Assembly: GCF_013302895.1 (NCBI RefSeq)
Contig: NZ_VJOK01000001.1
Span: 6,323,252 to 6,363,700 of the forward strand
Reading direction: 5' to 3'
DNA length: 40,449 nt
DNA from: Streptomyces albus subsp. chlorinus
Lineage (GTDB): Bacteria > Actinomycetota > Actinomycetes > Streptomycetales > Streptomycetaceae
The notes beneath the pieces were generated by a model. It did no database searches and was not told where the DNA came from. It worked only from the letters and a program-made list of their open reading frames with translations. Made by a program: the position numbers and the translations under genes. Below are positions 32,260 through 40,216 of the stretch, piece by piece (position 1 is the first letter of the stretch; each line of letters opens with the position of its first letter).

Positions 32260-32381
32260 CGACGCGTCCGGCGCCCCGGGGTCCCGACACACGTGGCCGC
32301 GGGTCGAGTGCGGCACCAGCGGGGTCCGGAAGACTGGCGTCCTCCGCGAACCGCTGCGGCGGCACTCCCAGGGAGGCACCG

Positions 32382-33539
32382 ATGAACGACGCCCCGGGCA
32401 CGCCCGACTCCATCGGCCCGGCCGACCCCGTCGGCCCGACCAGCCCGACCAGCCCGGTCGGCCCCACCGGTCGCGGGCGCGCGGACCGCCTCACCACTCG
32501 GCGCGCGGCGACGCCGGACCACCGCGCCACCGCCGTGCGCGCCGGGACCGGCCGGTACGAGCACGAGCCGAGCGTACCGACCGGTCGGTCCGTCGCGACG
32601 CCCAGCACCGGGGCCGGCCCCGGACGGACCCGGGGCCGTGCCCGCTCCTACGCCGTGCTCGGCGGCGGCCCCGCCGGGCTGGAGGCGGCACGGGCCCTGG
32701 CCGCGCTCGGCCACCGCGTCGACCTCTTCGAGGCGCGGGACGAGCTGGGAGGGCAGTTCCGCCTGGCCCGGCAGGTCCCCGGAAAGGAGGACTTCGGCGC
32801 CGCGGTCCGCTCCCGCGCGGCCCGGCTCGACCACCTCGGCGTCCGCGTCCACCTGGGACGACGCCTCGGTCTCGGTGACGTGGCGCTGCTGCGGCGCTTC
32901 GACGGTGCCGTCCTGGCCACCGGCGTTCAGCCCCGGCTGCCCGACATCCCCGGCTGGCCCCTCCTGCACACCCTCACCTACCCCGAGGCATTCGCCCAGC
33001 CCCAGACCCTCGGCGAGCGGGTCGTCCTCCTCGGCTCAGGCGGCATCGCCCTCGACCTCGCGCACCTGCTGACCGGGCACAGCGGCCTCGTGGCCACGGG
33101 GCAGCGCCTGGCGGCCCGCGGGCCGCGCGAGGGCGCCCCGCCTCCCGCACCACCGGGACGGCGCCCGCACCGGCTCACCCTGGTGCGGCGCGGTCCCCGA
33201 GCCGGTGCCGTCCCGGGAGCCGTCTCCGGCGCCGGCACCCCCTGGACCGTGCCGGCACGGCTGCGGGCGTGCGGGGTGGAGACGGTGACCGGCGTCTCGT
33301 ACCGGGAGATCACCCGGGAAGGCGTGGTGGTGCGCGCGGCGGACGGCGCCGAGCGGCTGATCCCCGCCGACTCGGTCGTCTTCGCCACCGGGCAGGAGAG
33401 CGAGCGCGCGGCGGAGCCTGCCCTGCGGGCCGCCGGCATCCCCTACGCAACCGTGGGCGGCGCGCGGGACGCGGACGGCCTCACCGCCGCCCGCGCCACC
33501 GGGGAAGCCCGGCGCGCGGCCCACCGCCTCGGAGCCTGA
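32382..33539 (+). CDS. FAD/NAD(P)-dependent reductase domain protein, FadH C-terminal-like
   Basis: This encodes 385 residues. From residue 88, SYAVLGGGPAGLEAARALAALGHRVDLFEARDELGGQF is a dinucleotide fold (G94-x-G96-x-x-G99). It is followed by VPGKEDFGAAVRSRAARLDHLGVRVHLG, FDGAVLATGVQPRLPDIPG, a second fold VVLLGSGGIALDLAHLL and VVFATGQESERA. This arrangement is the C-terminal half of 2,4-dienoyl-CoA reductase/old-yellow-enzyme fusions, but the TIM barrel and Fe-S domain are absent. The first 87 residues are instead a Pro/Thr/Gly-rich region with repeated GP-SP-GPT. GGGAGG precedes ATG 32382, so that start is well supported. It may work with a separately encoded partner. Confidence 0.7.
   Translation: MNDAPGTPDSIGPADPVGPTSPTSPVGPTGRGRADRLTTRRAATPDHRATAVRAGTGRYEHEPSVPTGRSVATPSTGAGPGRTRGRARSYAVLGGGPAGLEAARALAALGHRVDLFEARDELGGQFRLARQVPGKEDFGAAVRSRAARLDHLGVRVHLGRRLGLGDVALLRRFDGAVLATGVQPRLPDIPGWPLLHTLTYPEAFAQPQTLGERVVLLGSGGIALDLAHLLTGHSGLVATGQRLAARGPREGAPPPAPPGRRPHRLTLVRRGPRAGAVPGAVSGAGTPWTVPARLRACGVETVTGVSYREITREGVVVRAADGAERLIPADSVVFATGQESERAAEPALRAAGIPYATVGGARDADGLTAARATGEARRAAHRLGA
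32576..32589. promoter_or_regulatory. 14-bp palindrome with paa-type half-sites, inside a coding region
   Basis: ACCGACCGGTCGGT is a perfect palindrome with ACCGA and TCGGT arms 4 bases apart, the same geometry as the operator at 12067-12080. It lies in the low-complexity N-terminal part of the flavoprotein gene, so a regulatory role is uncertain. Confidence 0.3.
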
Positions 33540-33560
33540 CCCCCGGTCCGCCGCGGCGGC

Positions 33561-33579
33561 GCCCCGACAACCGCGGGGC
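33561..33579. terminator. Hairpin between convergent genes
   Basis: GCCCCG at 33561-33566 pairs with CGGGGC at 33574-33579 around a 7-base loop and is followed on the plus strand by a short GTTTCG tail. It sits in the 47-base gap between two convergent genes. Confidence 0.4.
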
Positions 33580-33586
33580 CGTTTCG

Positions 33587-34825
33587 TCAGGCCGGCGCGC
33601 CCGCCGTGCTCCTGGACCCCGTCGGCTCCTCCGCGTCCTCCAGGACCCGGAACTCCAGCCCCGCGCGGGCCAGCCGGGCGGTGAGGGCCTCGCCCATCGC
33701 GACGGCGGGGGTGACCTGGCCGGAGGTGGGCGGCAGGTCGTCATGGGCCAGGCACAGCGCGCTCTCGGCGAGGATCCTGGACGTCTCGTCGTACCCGGGG
33801 TCGCCGCCCGTCACCTCGGTGACGACCCGGCGCCCGCCGCCCCGGCCGACGAAGCGCACCTGGAACCAGCTGCGGGCCCGCCGCTGCTCGTCCGGGCCCT
33901 CGCCCGAGGCCAGTCGTGCCGAGAGGCGGCGGCGCAGGGCCGGCAGTTGGGCGGCGGCGAACAGGCCGCCCATCGCGGCGAGGGCGCCGACGGCCATCGG
34001 AAGGTGGGGGAGGGCCGCGTAGTGCCGGAAGGTGAAGTCGGGCCCGTACCGCTCCAGAGCGGCGGCGGAACGGCCCACGATCTGCTGGTCGAGCAGGGGC
34101 AGCGGCACCGCCCACACGCCCAGCTCGTCCTCGCGGCGCACCCGGCCCACCGGCGTCCGGACCCTGCGGAGCGCGGGGCGCGGGTCCGCGGCGCGACGGG
34201 CCTTGGCCACCCGGACCATGCGGTTGGCGCGGGAGAAGGCGAGCAGCGTGCTGGCGAGCGTGCCGCCGGAGGGGGCGGCCTGGGTGCGGACGAACGCGTC
34301 CACGCTCAGCGGCACGTCCTCGGGGAGCTGTTCCACGGTGAAGCGGACGCCCAGGTCGTGCGGCACCGAGTCGAAGCCGCACGCGTGCACGAGCCGGGCC
34401 CCGGTCTCCCGCGCGCGGGAGTGGTGCCGCAGATACATCAGGTCCACGAACTCCGGCTCACCCGACAGGTCCAGGTAGTCCGTCCCCGCCTCGGCGCACG
34501 CGGCCACCAGCCGGGTGCCGTAGAGGATGTAGGGGCCGACGGTGCTGGCCACCACGCGGGAGCGGGCGGCGAGGCGGGCCAGGGAAGGGCCGTCACCGGC
34601 GTCGGCCGTCACCAACGGGACGTCGGCGGCGCGGGGATGGACGGCGGCCAGCTTCTCGCGTACGGCCTCCAGCTTGGCGAGGTCCCGCCCGGCCAGCGCC
34701 CAGCGGCACTCCGCGGGAGCGTGCGCGGCCAGGTGACGGACCGTCAACTGCCCGGTGAATCCGGTGGCTCCGAACAGGACGACGTCGAACTCGCGCGACC
34801 CGCGCTCCGGTGCAACAGCGTTCAC
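33587..34825 (-). CDS. Saccharopine-dehydrogenase-like reductase (trans-acting enoyl reductase type)
   Basis: The 412-residue protein begins with a nucleotide-binding fold, FDVVLFGATGFTGQLTVRHLA, then RWALAGRDLAKLEAVREKL, RVVASTVGPYILYGTRLVAACAEAGTDYLDLSGEPEFV and RLVHACGFDSVPHDLG. This order is that of the saccharopine dehydrogenase-like family which in mycobacteria includes the trans-acting enoyl reductase of phthiocerol synthesis. Streptomyces members have no proven substrate. GTG 34825 is preceded by GGGAGG. The next gene on the same strand upstream is the Fpg/Nei glycosylase, 48 bases away, so they may be co-transcribed. Confidence 0.88.
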   Translation of the reverse strand: MNAVAPERGSREFDVVLFGATGFTGQLTVRHLAAHAPAECRWALAGRDLAKLEAVREKLAAVHPRAADVPLVTADAGDGPSLARLAARSRVVASTVGPYILYGTRLVAACAEAGTDYLDLSGEPEFVDLMYLRHHSRARETGARLVHACGFDSVPHDLGVRFTVEQLPEDVPLSVDAFVRTQAAPSGGTLASTLLAFSRANRMVRVAKARRAADPRPALRRVRTPVGRVRREDELGVWAVPLPLLDQQIVGRSAAALERYGPDFTFRHYAALPHLPMAVGALAAMGGLFAAAQLPALRRRLSARLASGEGPDEQRRARSWFQVRFVGRGGGRRVVTEVTGGDPGYDETSRILAESALCLAHDDLPPTSGQVTPAVAMGEALTARLARAGLEFRVLEDAEEPTGSRSTAGAPA

Positions 34826-34873
34826 AACAACCCTCCCGCCGACAGCCGTTACCGGTCGGTCACGGCCAGGTCC

Positions 34874-35878
34874 TCATTTCAGCAGACGTGACATCCGGCG
34901 GTCGGCCAGGGGCTTGCCCCCGGTCTGGCAGGTGGGGCAGTACTCCAGCGTCGAGTCGCGGAAGGAGACGGAACGCACGGTGTCCCCGCACACCGGGCAG
35001 GGCTCGCCCGCGCGGCCGTGCACCCGCAGGCCGAGCCGCTTGCCCGCCTTCAGCTCGGCCGCCGACAGCCCGCGTGCCCGCTCCACGGCACCGTTGAGCG
35101 TCTCGTGCAGCGCCGTGTGAAGGGCGGTGACCTCCTCCTCGGACAGATCGGCGGCCAGTTTGAACGGCGACATCCGCGCGGCGTGCAGGATCTCGTCCGA
35201 GTAGGCGTTGCCGATCCCGGAGACGACCGACTGGTCCCGCAACAGCCCCTTGAGCTGCTGGCGGCGGCCCGCCAGCAGGGCCGCGAGCGCCTCGCGGTCG
35301 AAGGCGGGGGAGAGGGGGTCGGGACCCAGCCGCGCGATGCCGGGCACCTCTTGCGGATCCCGCACCACGTGGACGGCGAGCCTCTTCTGGGTGCCGGCTT
35401 CGGTCAGGTCGAAGCCCTCGCCGGGCCTGCCTTCCCCCGACCCGCCACCGGCCGGCTTGCCTTCGCCCGACCCGCCGCCGCCCGGACGCCCGCCGTCCGG
35501 TGCGCCGGCGCCCGGGGCGTCGGCCAGTTCGAGCCGGAGCGCGAGCGGCCCCTTGCCGGGACGGGGAGGCGCGGTGGGCAGCGCGTCCTGCCACCGCAGC
35601 CACCCCGCCCTGGCGAGGTGGACGATCAGATGCAGCTCGTCCCGCGGCGCTTCGCCGCCGTTCCGGTCGTCCCGCGGCGCTTCGCCGCCCAGCCGGATGT
35701 CGAGGAACTTCCCGTGCCGCCGCACCCCGGTGACAGTCCGGCCCTCGACGGCCTGCACGGGCGGGTCGTACGTCTTGAGCACGCTGACCGCGACCGGCAG
35801 CACGCGCGCGACGGTGCGGCCGGTCATCCGCTCGGCCAGAAAGCCCGTGAGCGCCTCGACCTCGGGAAGTTCGGGCAT
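34874..35878 (-). CDS. Fpg/Nei-family DNA glycosylase with repeat-expanded loops
   Basis: The 334-residue protein begins MPELPEVEALTGFLAERM, with the catalytic Pro2 and Glu3 of Fpg/Nei enzymes. It has Lys57 in RHGKFLD, the helix-two-turn-helix KGLLRDQSVVSGIGNAYSDEILHAARMSP, and a C-terminal zinc finger (CPVCG then EYCPTCQTGGKPL). It removes oxidised bases and cuts the abasic site. It is about 50 residues longer than usual because of two insertions: a duplicated GGEAPRD element (64-80) and a Gly-rich run (GGGGSGEGKP, GGGSGEGRP) near 130-155. Both lie in surface loops and match in-frame DNA repeats. ATG 35878 is the natural start because Pro2 must follow it. Confidence 0.93.
   Translation of the reverse strand: MPELPEVEALTGFLAERMTGRTVARVLPVAVSVLKTYDPPVQAVEGRTVTGVRRHGKFLDIRLGGEAPRDDRNGGEAPRDELHLIVHLARAGWLRWQDALPTAPPRPGKGPLALRLELADAPGAGAPDGGRPGGGGSGEGKPAGGGSGEGRPGEGFDLTEAGTQKRLAVHVVRDPQEVPGIARLGPDPLSPAFDREALAALLAGRRQQLKGLLRDQSVVSGIGNAYSDEILHAARMSPFKLAADLSEEEVTALHTALHETLNGAVERARGLSAAELKAGKRLGLRVHGRAGEPCPVCGDTVRSVSFRDSTLEYCPTCQTGGKPLADRRMSRLLK
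35637..35689 (-). repeat. Exact 23-base direct repeat, 30-base period, in the glycosylase gene
   Basis: Bases 35637-35659 recur exactly at 35667-35689. The 30-base period keeps frame and encodes the doubled GGEAPRD. A second, less exact pair of about 27 bases (near 35425-35480) encodes the doubled GGGSGEG element in the same gene. Confidence 0.85.
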
Positions 35879-35945
35879 GGTGTGCCTCCAGCGGCGGTCC
35901 GGTGGGGGCCTCGGGCCGGCCGGTACGCGACCGGCCCGGCCGGCC

Positions 35946-36371
35946 TCAGACCAGCTTGGCCTCGTGGGTGATGGTGGTGCCCTTGAGCGCCTGGCTGACC
36001 GGGCAGTTCCGGGCGGCGTCCTCGGCGGCCGAGGCGAACGCGGCCTGGTCGATGCCCGGCACCTCACCCTCCACGGTCAGGTGGATGCCGGTGATGCCGG
36101 TGCCCGGCTGGAAGTCCACGGCGGCCTTGGTGGTCAGCTTGGTGGGAGGGGTGCCCGCCTTGGTGAGGCCGTTGGAGAGCGCCATCGAGAAGCAGCTGGA
36201 GTGTGCGGCGGCGATCAGCTCCTCGGGGCTGGTCCGGCCACCCGGCTCCTCCGCGCGGGCCGCCCACGAGACGGGGTACTCGCCGATGCCGGAGGAGTCG
36301 AAGGTGACGGCGCCCGCCCCTTCCGTCAGGTTGCCGTTCCAGACCGTGTGGGCGGTGCGTGTGGTGGCCAT
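35946..36371 (-). CDS. OsmC/Ohr-family peroxide reductase
   Basis: The 141-residue protein has the two redox Cys of the family: Cys60 in ELIAAAHSSCFSMALS and Cys123 in DAARNCPVSQAL, with Glu51 in TSPEELIAAAH. The N-terminus (TRTAHTVWNGNLTEGAG, FDSSGIGEYPVSWAAR) is typical of OsmC rather than Ohr. It reduces organic hydroperoxides. The start ATG 36371 follows GAGAGGG; the frame continues further upstream without support. It is 67 bases upstream of the glycosylase gene on the same strand. The 275-base gap to the divergent GH25 gene holds no gene I can see. Confidence 0.93.
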   Translation of the reverse strand: MATTRTAHTVWNGNLTEGAGAVTFDSSGIGEYPVSWAARAEEPGGRTSPEELIAAAHSSCFSMALSNGLTKAGTPPTKLTTKAAVDFQPGTGITGIHLTVEGEVPGIDQAAFASAAEDAARNCPVSQALKGTTITHEAKLV

Positions 36372-36646
36372 GGTGGTCCCTCTCCGTAACGTCGATGACG
36401 TCGGTGACGTCGTGCCAACGGGCGCGGGCGCACATCCGGTGCCGCGGGGGCACGGGACGGCGCGCCTACGCGCAAGTGTCGCAGTACCCGATCCTGCGCC
36501 TTCACCACGCCTCCCGCACCTCCCGACGCGCCGGTCACGCGGTGCGACAACTTCCGTACGCCTCACGCCAGCTGCGGCGGTACGGTGTGACGCCCGGCGG
36601 GTATCAAGGAGTAATCAGCCTCCTTCGGAGAGTGAATTGAGAGTGG

Positions 36647-37216
36647 GTGGCGCACCGTATGATCAAGGGCATCGATGTCTCCTCGTACCAGCCGGCGGAC
36701 TACAGCACGCGAGGCATCGAATTCGTCTTCATCAAGCTGACCGAGGGCACGTCCTACACCAACCCCAAGTGGGTCAAGCAGCGCAAGACCGCCCGTGACG
36801 CGGGCCTGGTCACCGGGTTCTACCACTTCGTGCGGTCGGGCAGCATGAAGAAGCAGGCCGACTACTTCCTCTCGAAGATCGACCTCGTCGCCGGTGACAT
36901 GCTCGCGCTGGACTGGGAGGACCCGAAGGTCAGCAACGAGGACAAGGACGACTGGATCAAGTACGTGCAGGACAAGGCCCCCAAACACAAGGTCCTGCTG
37001 TACTGCAACGTCGACTTCTGGCTCAACCGCGACAAGACCTCGTTCGCCGGCGACGGCCTGTGGATCGCGCACTACAACGGGAAGCCGGGGGAGCCCGGCG
37101 TCAAGCACCGCTGGCGCTTCCACCAGTACACCAGCGACCCCATCGACACGAATCTCGGCGAGTTCGACAGCCGCAAGGCGCTCCGCGCCTGGGCGGGCGG
37201 TGGCAAGGAAGGCTGA
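36647..37216 (+). CDS. Glycoside hydrolase family 25 (lysozyme-like) protein
   Basis: This encodes 189 residues from GTG 36647 or 185 from ATG 36659; neither has a strong ribosome binding site. IKGIDVSSYQP (Asp10), FVFIKLTEGTSYTNPKW, GLVTGFYHFVR, LALDWEDP (Asp89, Glu91) and WRFHQYTS are the GH25 barrel motifs, with the D-x-E catalytic pair. Such enzymes cut N-acetylmuramyl linkages in peptidoglycan. It is compact, a bare catalytic domain without signal peptide or wall-binding repeats. It would therefore need lysis, a holin or a non-classical route to reach the wall. No other phage gene is near. Confidence 0.92.
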   Translation: MAHRMIKGIDVSSYQPADYSTRGIEFVFIKLTEGTSYTNPKWVKQRKTARDAGLVTGFYHFVRSGSMKKQADYFLSKIDLVAGDMLALDWEDPKVSNEDKDDWIKYVQDKAPKHKVLLYCNVDFWLNRDKTSFAGDGLWIAHYNGKPGEPGVKHRWRFHQYTSDPIDTNLGEFDSRKALRAWAGGGKEG

Positions 37217-37347
37217 GCGCGGCGGGGCGGGGCCGCCCGCCGGGGCCGCCCCGGAGCCACGACGGGGCCGCACCGGGGTTCCCGGCGGTCCCGCACCGGG
37301 GTGGCCGAGGGTCCCGCCCGGAAGCACGGGCAGATACGCTCCCGTGC

Positions 37348-37932
37348 ATGCCGGAAGCCAACTCGCCCTCGTCCTCCTCCCCCCACGTCAGCACGGAAGA
37401 CCGCGCCCGCGCCGACGCCCCGGCCACCGCACCGGGCGGCGGCGCGTCCGGAGCGCACGAGGCGCCCGGCCCGGACGAAGCGCGTCAGGAACACGGTCCG
37501 GACGAAGCGCGCCAGGAACGCGTCCCGCACGAAGCGCGCCAGGAACGCGTCCCGCACGAGGCGCGTGAGGCGCACGAAATACGTGAGGCGCATGAGCTGC
37601 GCGAGGTGCACCAGCCGCCTGAGGCGCATGAGCCGTACGCGCACGGGGACGAGGAGGGCCGGCCGTCGCTGACGCCCCGGCAGGCGCGGCGCGTACGCAT
37701 AGTCCTGTCCGCCGTCGTCATGCTCGCCGTCGCCGTGGCCCTGGTCATCCGTCTGGGTTCGGCCCCATCGGTCCTCACCGTCGGCTTCTACGGCGTCGCA
37801 CTGATCCTGTCGGGCACCGCCATCGCCCTCAGCCGACGCGGCCGCACCCGGGTGGCGACGGCCGTGCTGGCACTCGGTTTCGTCCTCGTCGTGTTCGGCG
37901 AGTGGCTGCTGGGGTTCTCGGCCGGGCCCTGA
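37348..37932 (+). CDS. Membrane protein with expanding acidic/basic N-terminal repeat
   Basis: This encodes 194 residues. The first 110 are hydrophilic, with tandem nine-residue repeats (DEARQEHGP, DEARQERVP, HEARQERVP) grading into HEAREAHEIREAHELREVHQPPEAHEP, rich in Glu, Arg and His. Three hydrophobic helices follow: IVLSAVVMLAVAVALVI, VGFYGVALILSGTAIAL and VATAVLALGFVLVVFGEWLL. The C-terminal half resembles small actinobacterial proteins of unknown function. No enzyme motif is seen. ATG 37348 lacks a good ribosome binding site. The repeat is encoded by near-identical 27-base units and probably varies between strains. Confidence 0.7.
   Translation: MPEANSPSSSSPHVSTEDRARADAPATAPGGGASGAHEAPGPDEARQEHGPDEARQERVPHEARQERVPHEAREAHEIREAHELREVHQPPEAHEPYAHGDEEGRPSLTPRQARRVRIVLSAVVMLAVAVALVIRLGSAPSVLTVGFYGVALILSGTAIALSRRGRTRVATAVLALGFVLVVFGEWLLGFSAGP
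37474..37554 (+). repeat. 27-base in-frame tandem repeat, three units
   Basis: Units at 37474-37500, 37501-37527 and 37528-37554 encode nine residues each. Units two and three differ by a single base, so the last duplication is recent. Degenerate shorter units (GAGGCGCATGAG-like) continue to about 37640. Confidence 0.9.
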
Positions 37933-38002
37933 GAACCCTGGCCCTGGGAATCTCTGACCCTGGCAACGTCCGGCCCTGAGGACTCCGCGGCCCCGGAGGC
38001 CG

Positions 38003-39934
38003 TCAGGTCCACTCGGTGGGGTCGCCCCCCACGGGACCCGGCATGCGCGCCCAGTCGCGGGGACTGCGCGCGGCGTCCGGGGCCACCTCCGTGCCACCTC
38101 CGCCCCCGCCACGGGGACCTGCCGCAGCCGCCGCACCCGCAGCCGCCGCACCCGCCGACTCCGGCGGGCCGAAACCAACCGGGGGCAGCGCGTACCGCAG
38201 CCGTCCCAGCGGGCTGTCGGCCTCGGCCAGCCACGGCTTCCGGTCCAGCGGCGGCTGTTCGTCCGCCTCCTCCTCGGCCTCGTCCGCGCCGGTCCCCGCG
38301 TCCGCGCCGGAACCGGGCCCACGGGGCAGGTCGTACAGCAGCCAGTGGGCCGTCCGCGCCAGCGAGAGCCGTACCAGCCGGGAGCCCGCCGTACCGGTGC
38401 GCTGTTCGGTGAGGGCGCGCAGCAGACCCGCGGCGAGCAGATAGCCGGTGCCGTGATCCAGCGCCTGGACGGGCAACTGGCCGGGCACCAGATCCGGCGA
38501 GCGGCCGGCGCCGCCCGCGCCGTCCGCCGCCTCCAGGCACGCGATGCCGGTCGCCGCCTGCACCAGGCTGTCGAAGCCCCGCCGACGGTGCCAGGGCCCG
38601 CCCGCGCCCCACGCGCTGAGCTGGCCCACCACCAGGCCCGGCCGGCGGTCCATCAGCGACTCGGGCGCCAGCCCGAACCGGTCCAGCGCCCCGGGCCGGT
38701 AGCCGGTCACCACCACGTGCGCGGAGGCCAGCAGTTCCTCGAAGGTGGCCTGTCCGGCGCGGCTGGACAGGTCCAGCAGCGTGGAGCGCTTGCCCAGGCC
38801 GGTGTCGGCGTGCGTGTCCAGGAACTCCGGCCGCTCCGGCGCGTCGATCCGCAGCACGTCGGCGCCGAGCAGCGCCAGGGTGCGGGTGGCGACCGGGCCG
38901 GCGAGCACCCGGGTGAGGTCCAGGACGCGCAGGCCCCGCAGCCCGCCGGGTCCCGGCGGCCCGTCCAGTGCCGGTGTCGGGGCCGCGTCCAGCCTGCTGA
39001 CCGTCACCAGCGGGGCGGCGGCGACCGCCTGGCGCTGCGGGTGCGCGGCCCACTCCTGCGGCGTACGGACGACGACGGCCAGGCCGCCCTCCCGGTACAC
39101 GGTCTCCTCGACGTCGTGTGCCCGGCGGCCCGCCAGTTCGGTCGCCACCCGGCCCGCGGCCGCCTCGTCCTCGGCCGGACCGTGGTCGGGCATGCCCAGC
39201 GCGGACAGCAGGCGGGCCCGGTGGTGCGGGTAGTTGGCGTGGGTGCGCACCCAGCCGTCGGCCGTACGCCAGAACCGGGACAGCGGGGCGAAAGTGACCG
39301 GCGCACGGCCGTCGATGCGCACCAGCCGGTCGCTGTGGAAAGCGGTGGCCACGGCGCCGTCGTCCACCCGTACCGGCGGCAGCAGCGCACTGCGGGCCCG
39401 GACGCAGGAGAACTCGGCCGCCGCCAGCGAGCAGGCGGTCACCGCCGAGGAGGCCAGCTCCAGCACCGGCAGCGCGGACGGGAGGAGGCCGGGGCGCCGC
39501 TCGCGCGAGACCCGGGCCAGCAGCGCCGGATCGCCGCCGAGCGCCGCCCACGCCTGTGCGGTGCCGGACCGCCCCTGTGCGGTCTCGGTCTGCGCCTGTG
39601 CGGTGCCGGTCTGCGCCCGTGCCGGGCCGGACCGCGCCTGGACCGTGTCCGACCGCGCCTCGTCCGCACGGGATCGCGGCTCGGTCGTACCGGGCCCGGC
39701 CTCGGTGCTGCCGGATCGCGTCGCGGCAGTCCCGGGCCGGTTCGCCCGGTCGGCGGTCGACGGTGGGCCGGAGTGCTCGTGGCCCGGTCCTGGCGAACCG
39801 TACGCGTCACCGGACGACTCGCCCGGGGCGAACCCGGTCTCGAACGTCCCGCCGCCGCTCGTGGAGTCGCGCGCGGCGCCGTCCCGCGCGGACGCGGGCT
39901 TTCCCGCCGCTGAAAATCGATCCATAGCGCGCAT
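38003..39934 (-). CDS. Family III CoA-transferase (CaiB/BaiF type) with repeat-rich N-terminal extension
   Basis: This encodes up to 643 residues. The central part has LRVLDLTRVLAGPVATRTLALLGADVLRIDAPERPEF, TGLGKRSTLLDLSSRAGQATFEELLASAHVVVTGYRPGALDRFGL and GLVVGQLSAWGAGGPWHRRRGFDSLVQAATGIA, the motifs of CaiB/BaiF CoA-transferases, which move CoA between carboxylic acids. Residues 125-330 are a partial first copy of the fold, as in long actinobacterial members. Residues 1-125 are low complexity and end in seven-residue repeats (TGTAQAQ, TETAQGR, SGTAQAW). The catalytic Asp of the family is not placed with confidence. ATG 39934 has no ribosome binding site, so a later start is possible. Confidence 0.82.
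   Translation of the reverse strand: MRAMDRFSAAGKPASARDGAARDSTSGGGTFETGFAPGESSGDAYGSPGPGHEHSGPPSTADRANRPGTAATRSGSTEAGPGTTEPRSRADEARSDTVQARSGPARAQTGTAQAQTETAQGRSGTAQAWAALGGDPALLARVSRERRPGLLPSALPVLELASSAVTACSLAAAEFSCVRARSALLPPVRVDDGAVATAFHSDRLVRIDGRAPVTFAPLSRFWRTADGWVRTHANYPHHRARLLSALGMPDHGPAEDEAAAGRVATELAGRRAHDVEETVYREGGLAVVVRTPQEWAAHPQRQAVAAAPLVTVSRLDAAPTPALDGPPGPGGLRGLRVLDLTRVLAGPVATRTLALLGADVLRIDAPERPEFLDTHADTGLGKRSTLLDLSSRAGQATFEELLASAHVVVTGYRPGALDRFGLAPESLMDRRPGLVVGQLSAWGAGGPWHRRRGFDSLVQAATGIACLEAADGAGGAGRSPDLVPGQLPVQALDHGTGYLLAAGLLRALTEQRTGTAGSRLVRLSLARTAHWLLYDLPRGPGSGADAGTGADEAEEEADEQPPLDRKPWLAEADSPLGRLRYALPPVGFGPPESAGAAAAGAAAAAGPRGGGGGGTEVAPDAARSPRDWARMPGPVGGDPTEWT
39548..39694 (-). 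repeat. 21-base in-frame minisatellite, about seven units
   Basis: Units start at 39548, 39569, 39590, 39611, 39632, 39653 and 39674. The best conserved share GCCTGTGCGGT. They encode the seven-residue repeats in the CoA-transferase N-terminal extension and decay away from the centre of the array. Confidence 0.85.
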
Positions 39935-40010
39935 TTTCGCACCGGGGGCGCCGGACCCGGTGACGGCGGGGCTGTGGCGGGCTTAGGTTACGGCGGCCGG
40001 TCGGGGACGG

Positions 40011-40098
40011 CCGGACTGTCGACCGGGTGCCGTCAGACGGTCGGCACGGTGCCCTCGGACCGTCGGCCGGGTGTCCTCGGACCGTCGGCATGGTGCGG
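40011..40098. repeat. 22-base tandem repeat, four units
   Basis: Units at 40011, 40033, 40055 and 40077, each 22 bases, share CGGACCGTCGGC followed by GGTG. They lie in the 282-base gap between the CoA-transferase start and the next gene. The ACCGTCGG cores might be protein-binding sites, but the array looks more like slippage. Nothing else is seen in this gap. Confidence 0.8.
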
Positions 40099-40216
40099 CC
40101 CGGAGCGTCCGATCGGCGCCTGGGCCAGGGACCGTCCAGGAGGGAGAGCACGTCCGGACGGGGGATGCGGTTCCCGCCCGGGGAGCCGTGAGGAGACGTG
40201 AGGAGAGGGGAGAAAC

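Noticed and set aside
36647..37216. Prophage endolysin within a prophage
   Set aside because: No holin, integrase, capsid or other phage gene nearby; flanked by ordinary chromosomal genes.
37072..38322. 416-codon minus-strand frame opposite the GH25 and membrane protein genes
   Set aside because: It crosses several plus-strand gene boundaries and shows only repeat-derived low complexity.
40011..40098. CRISPR array
   Set aside because: Repeats are directly adjacent with no unique spacers and no cas genes; the same holds for the 15-, 21- and 27-base arrays.
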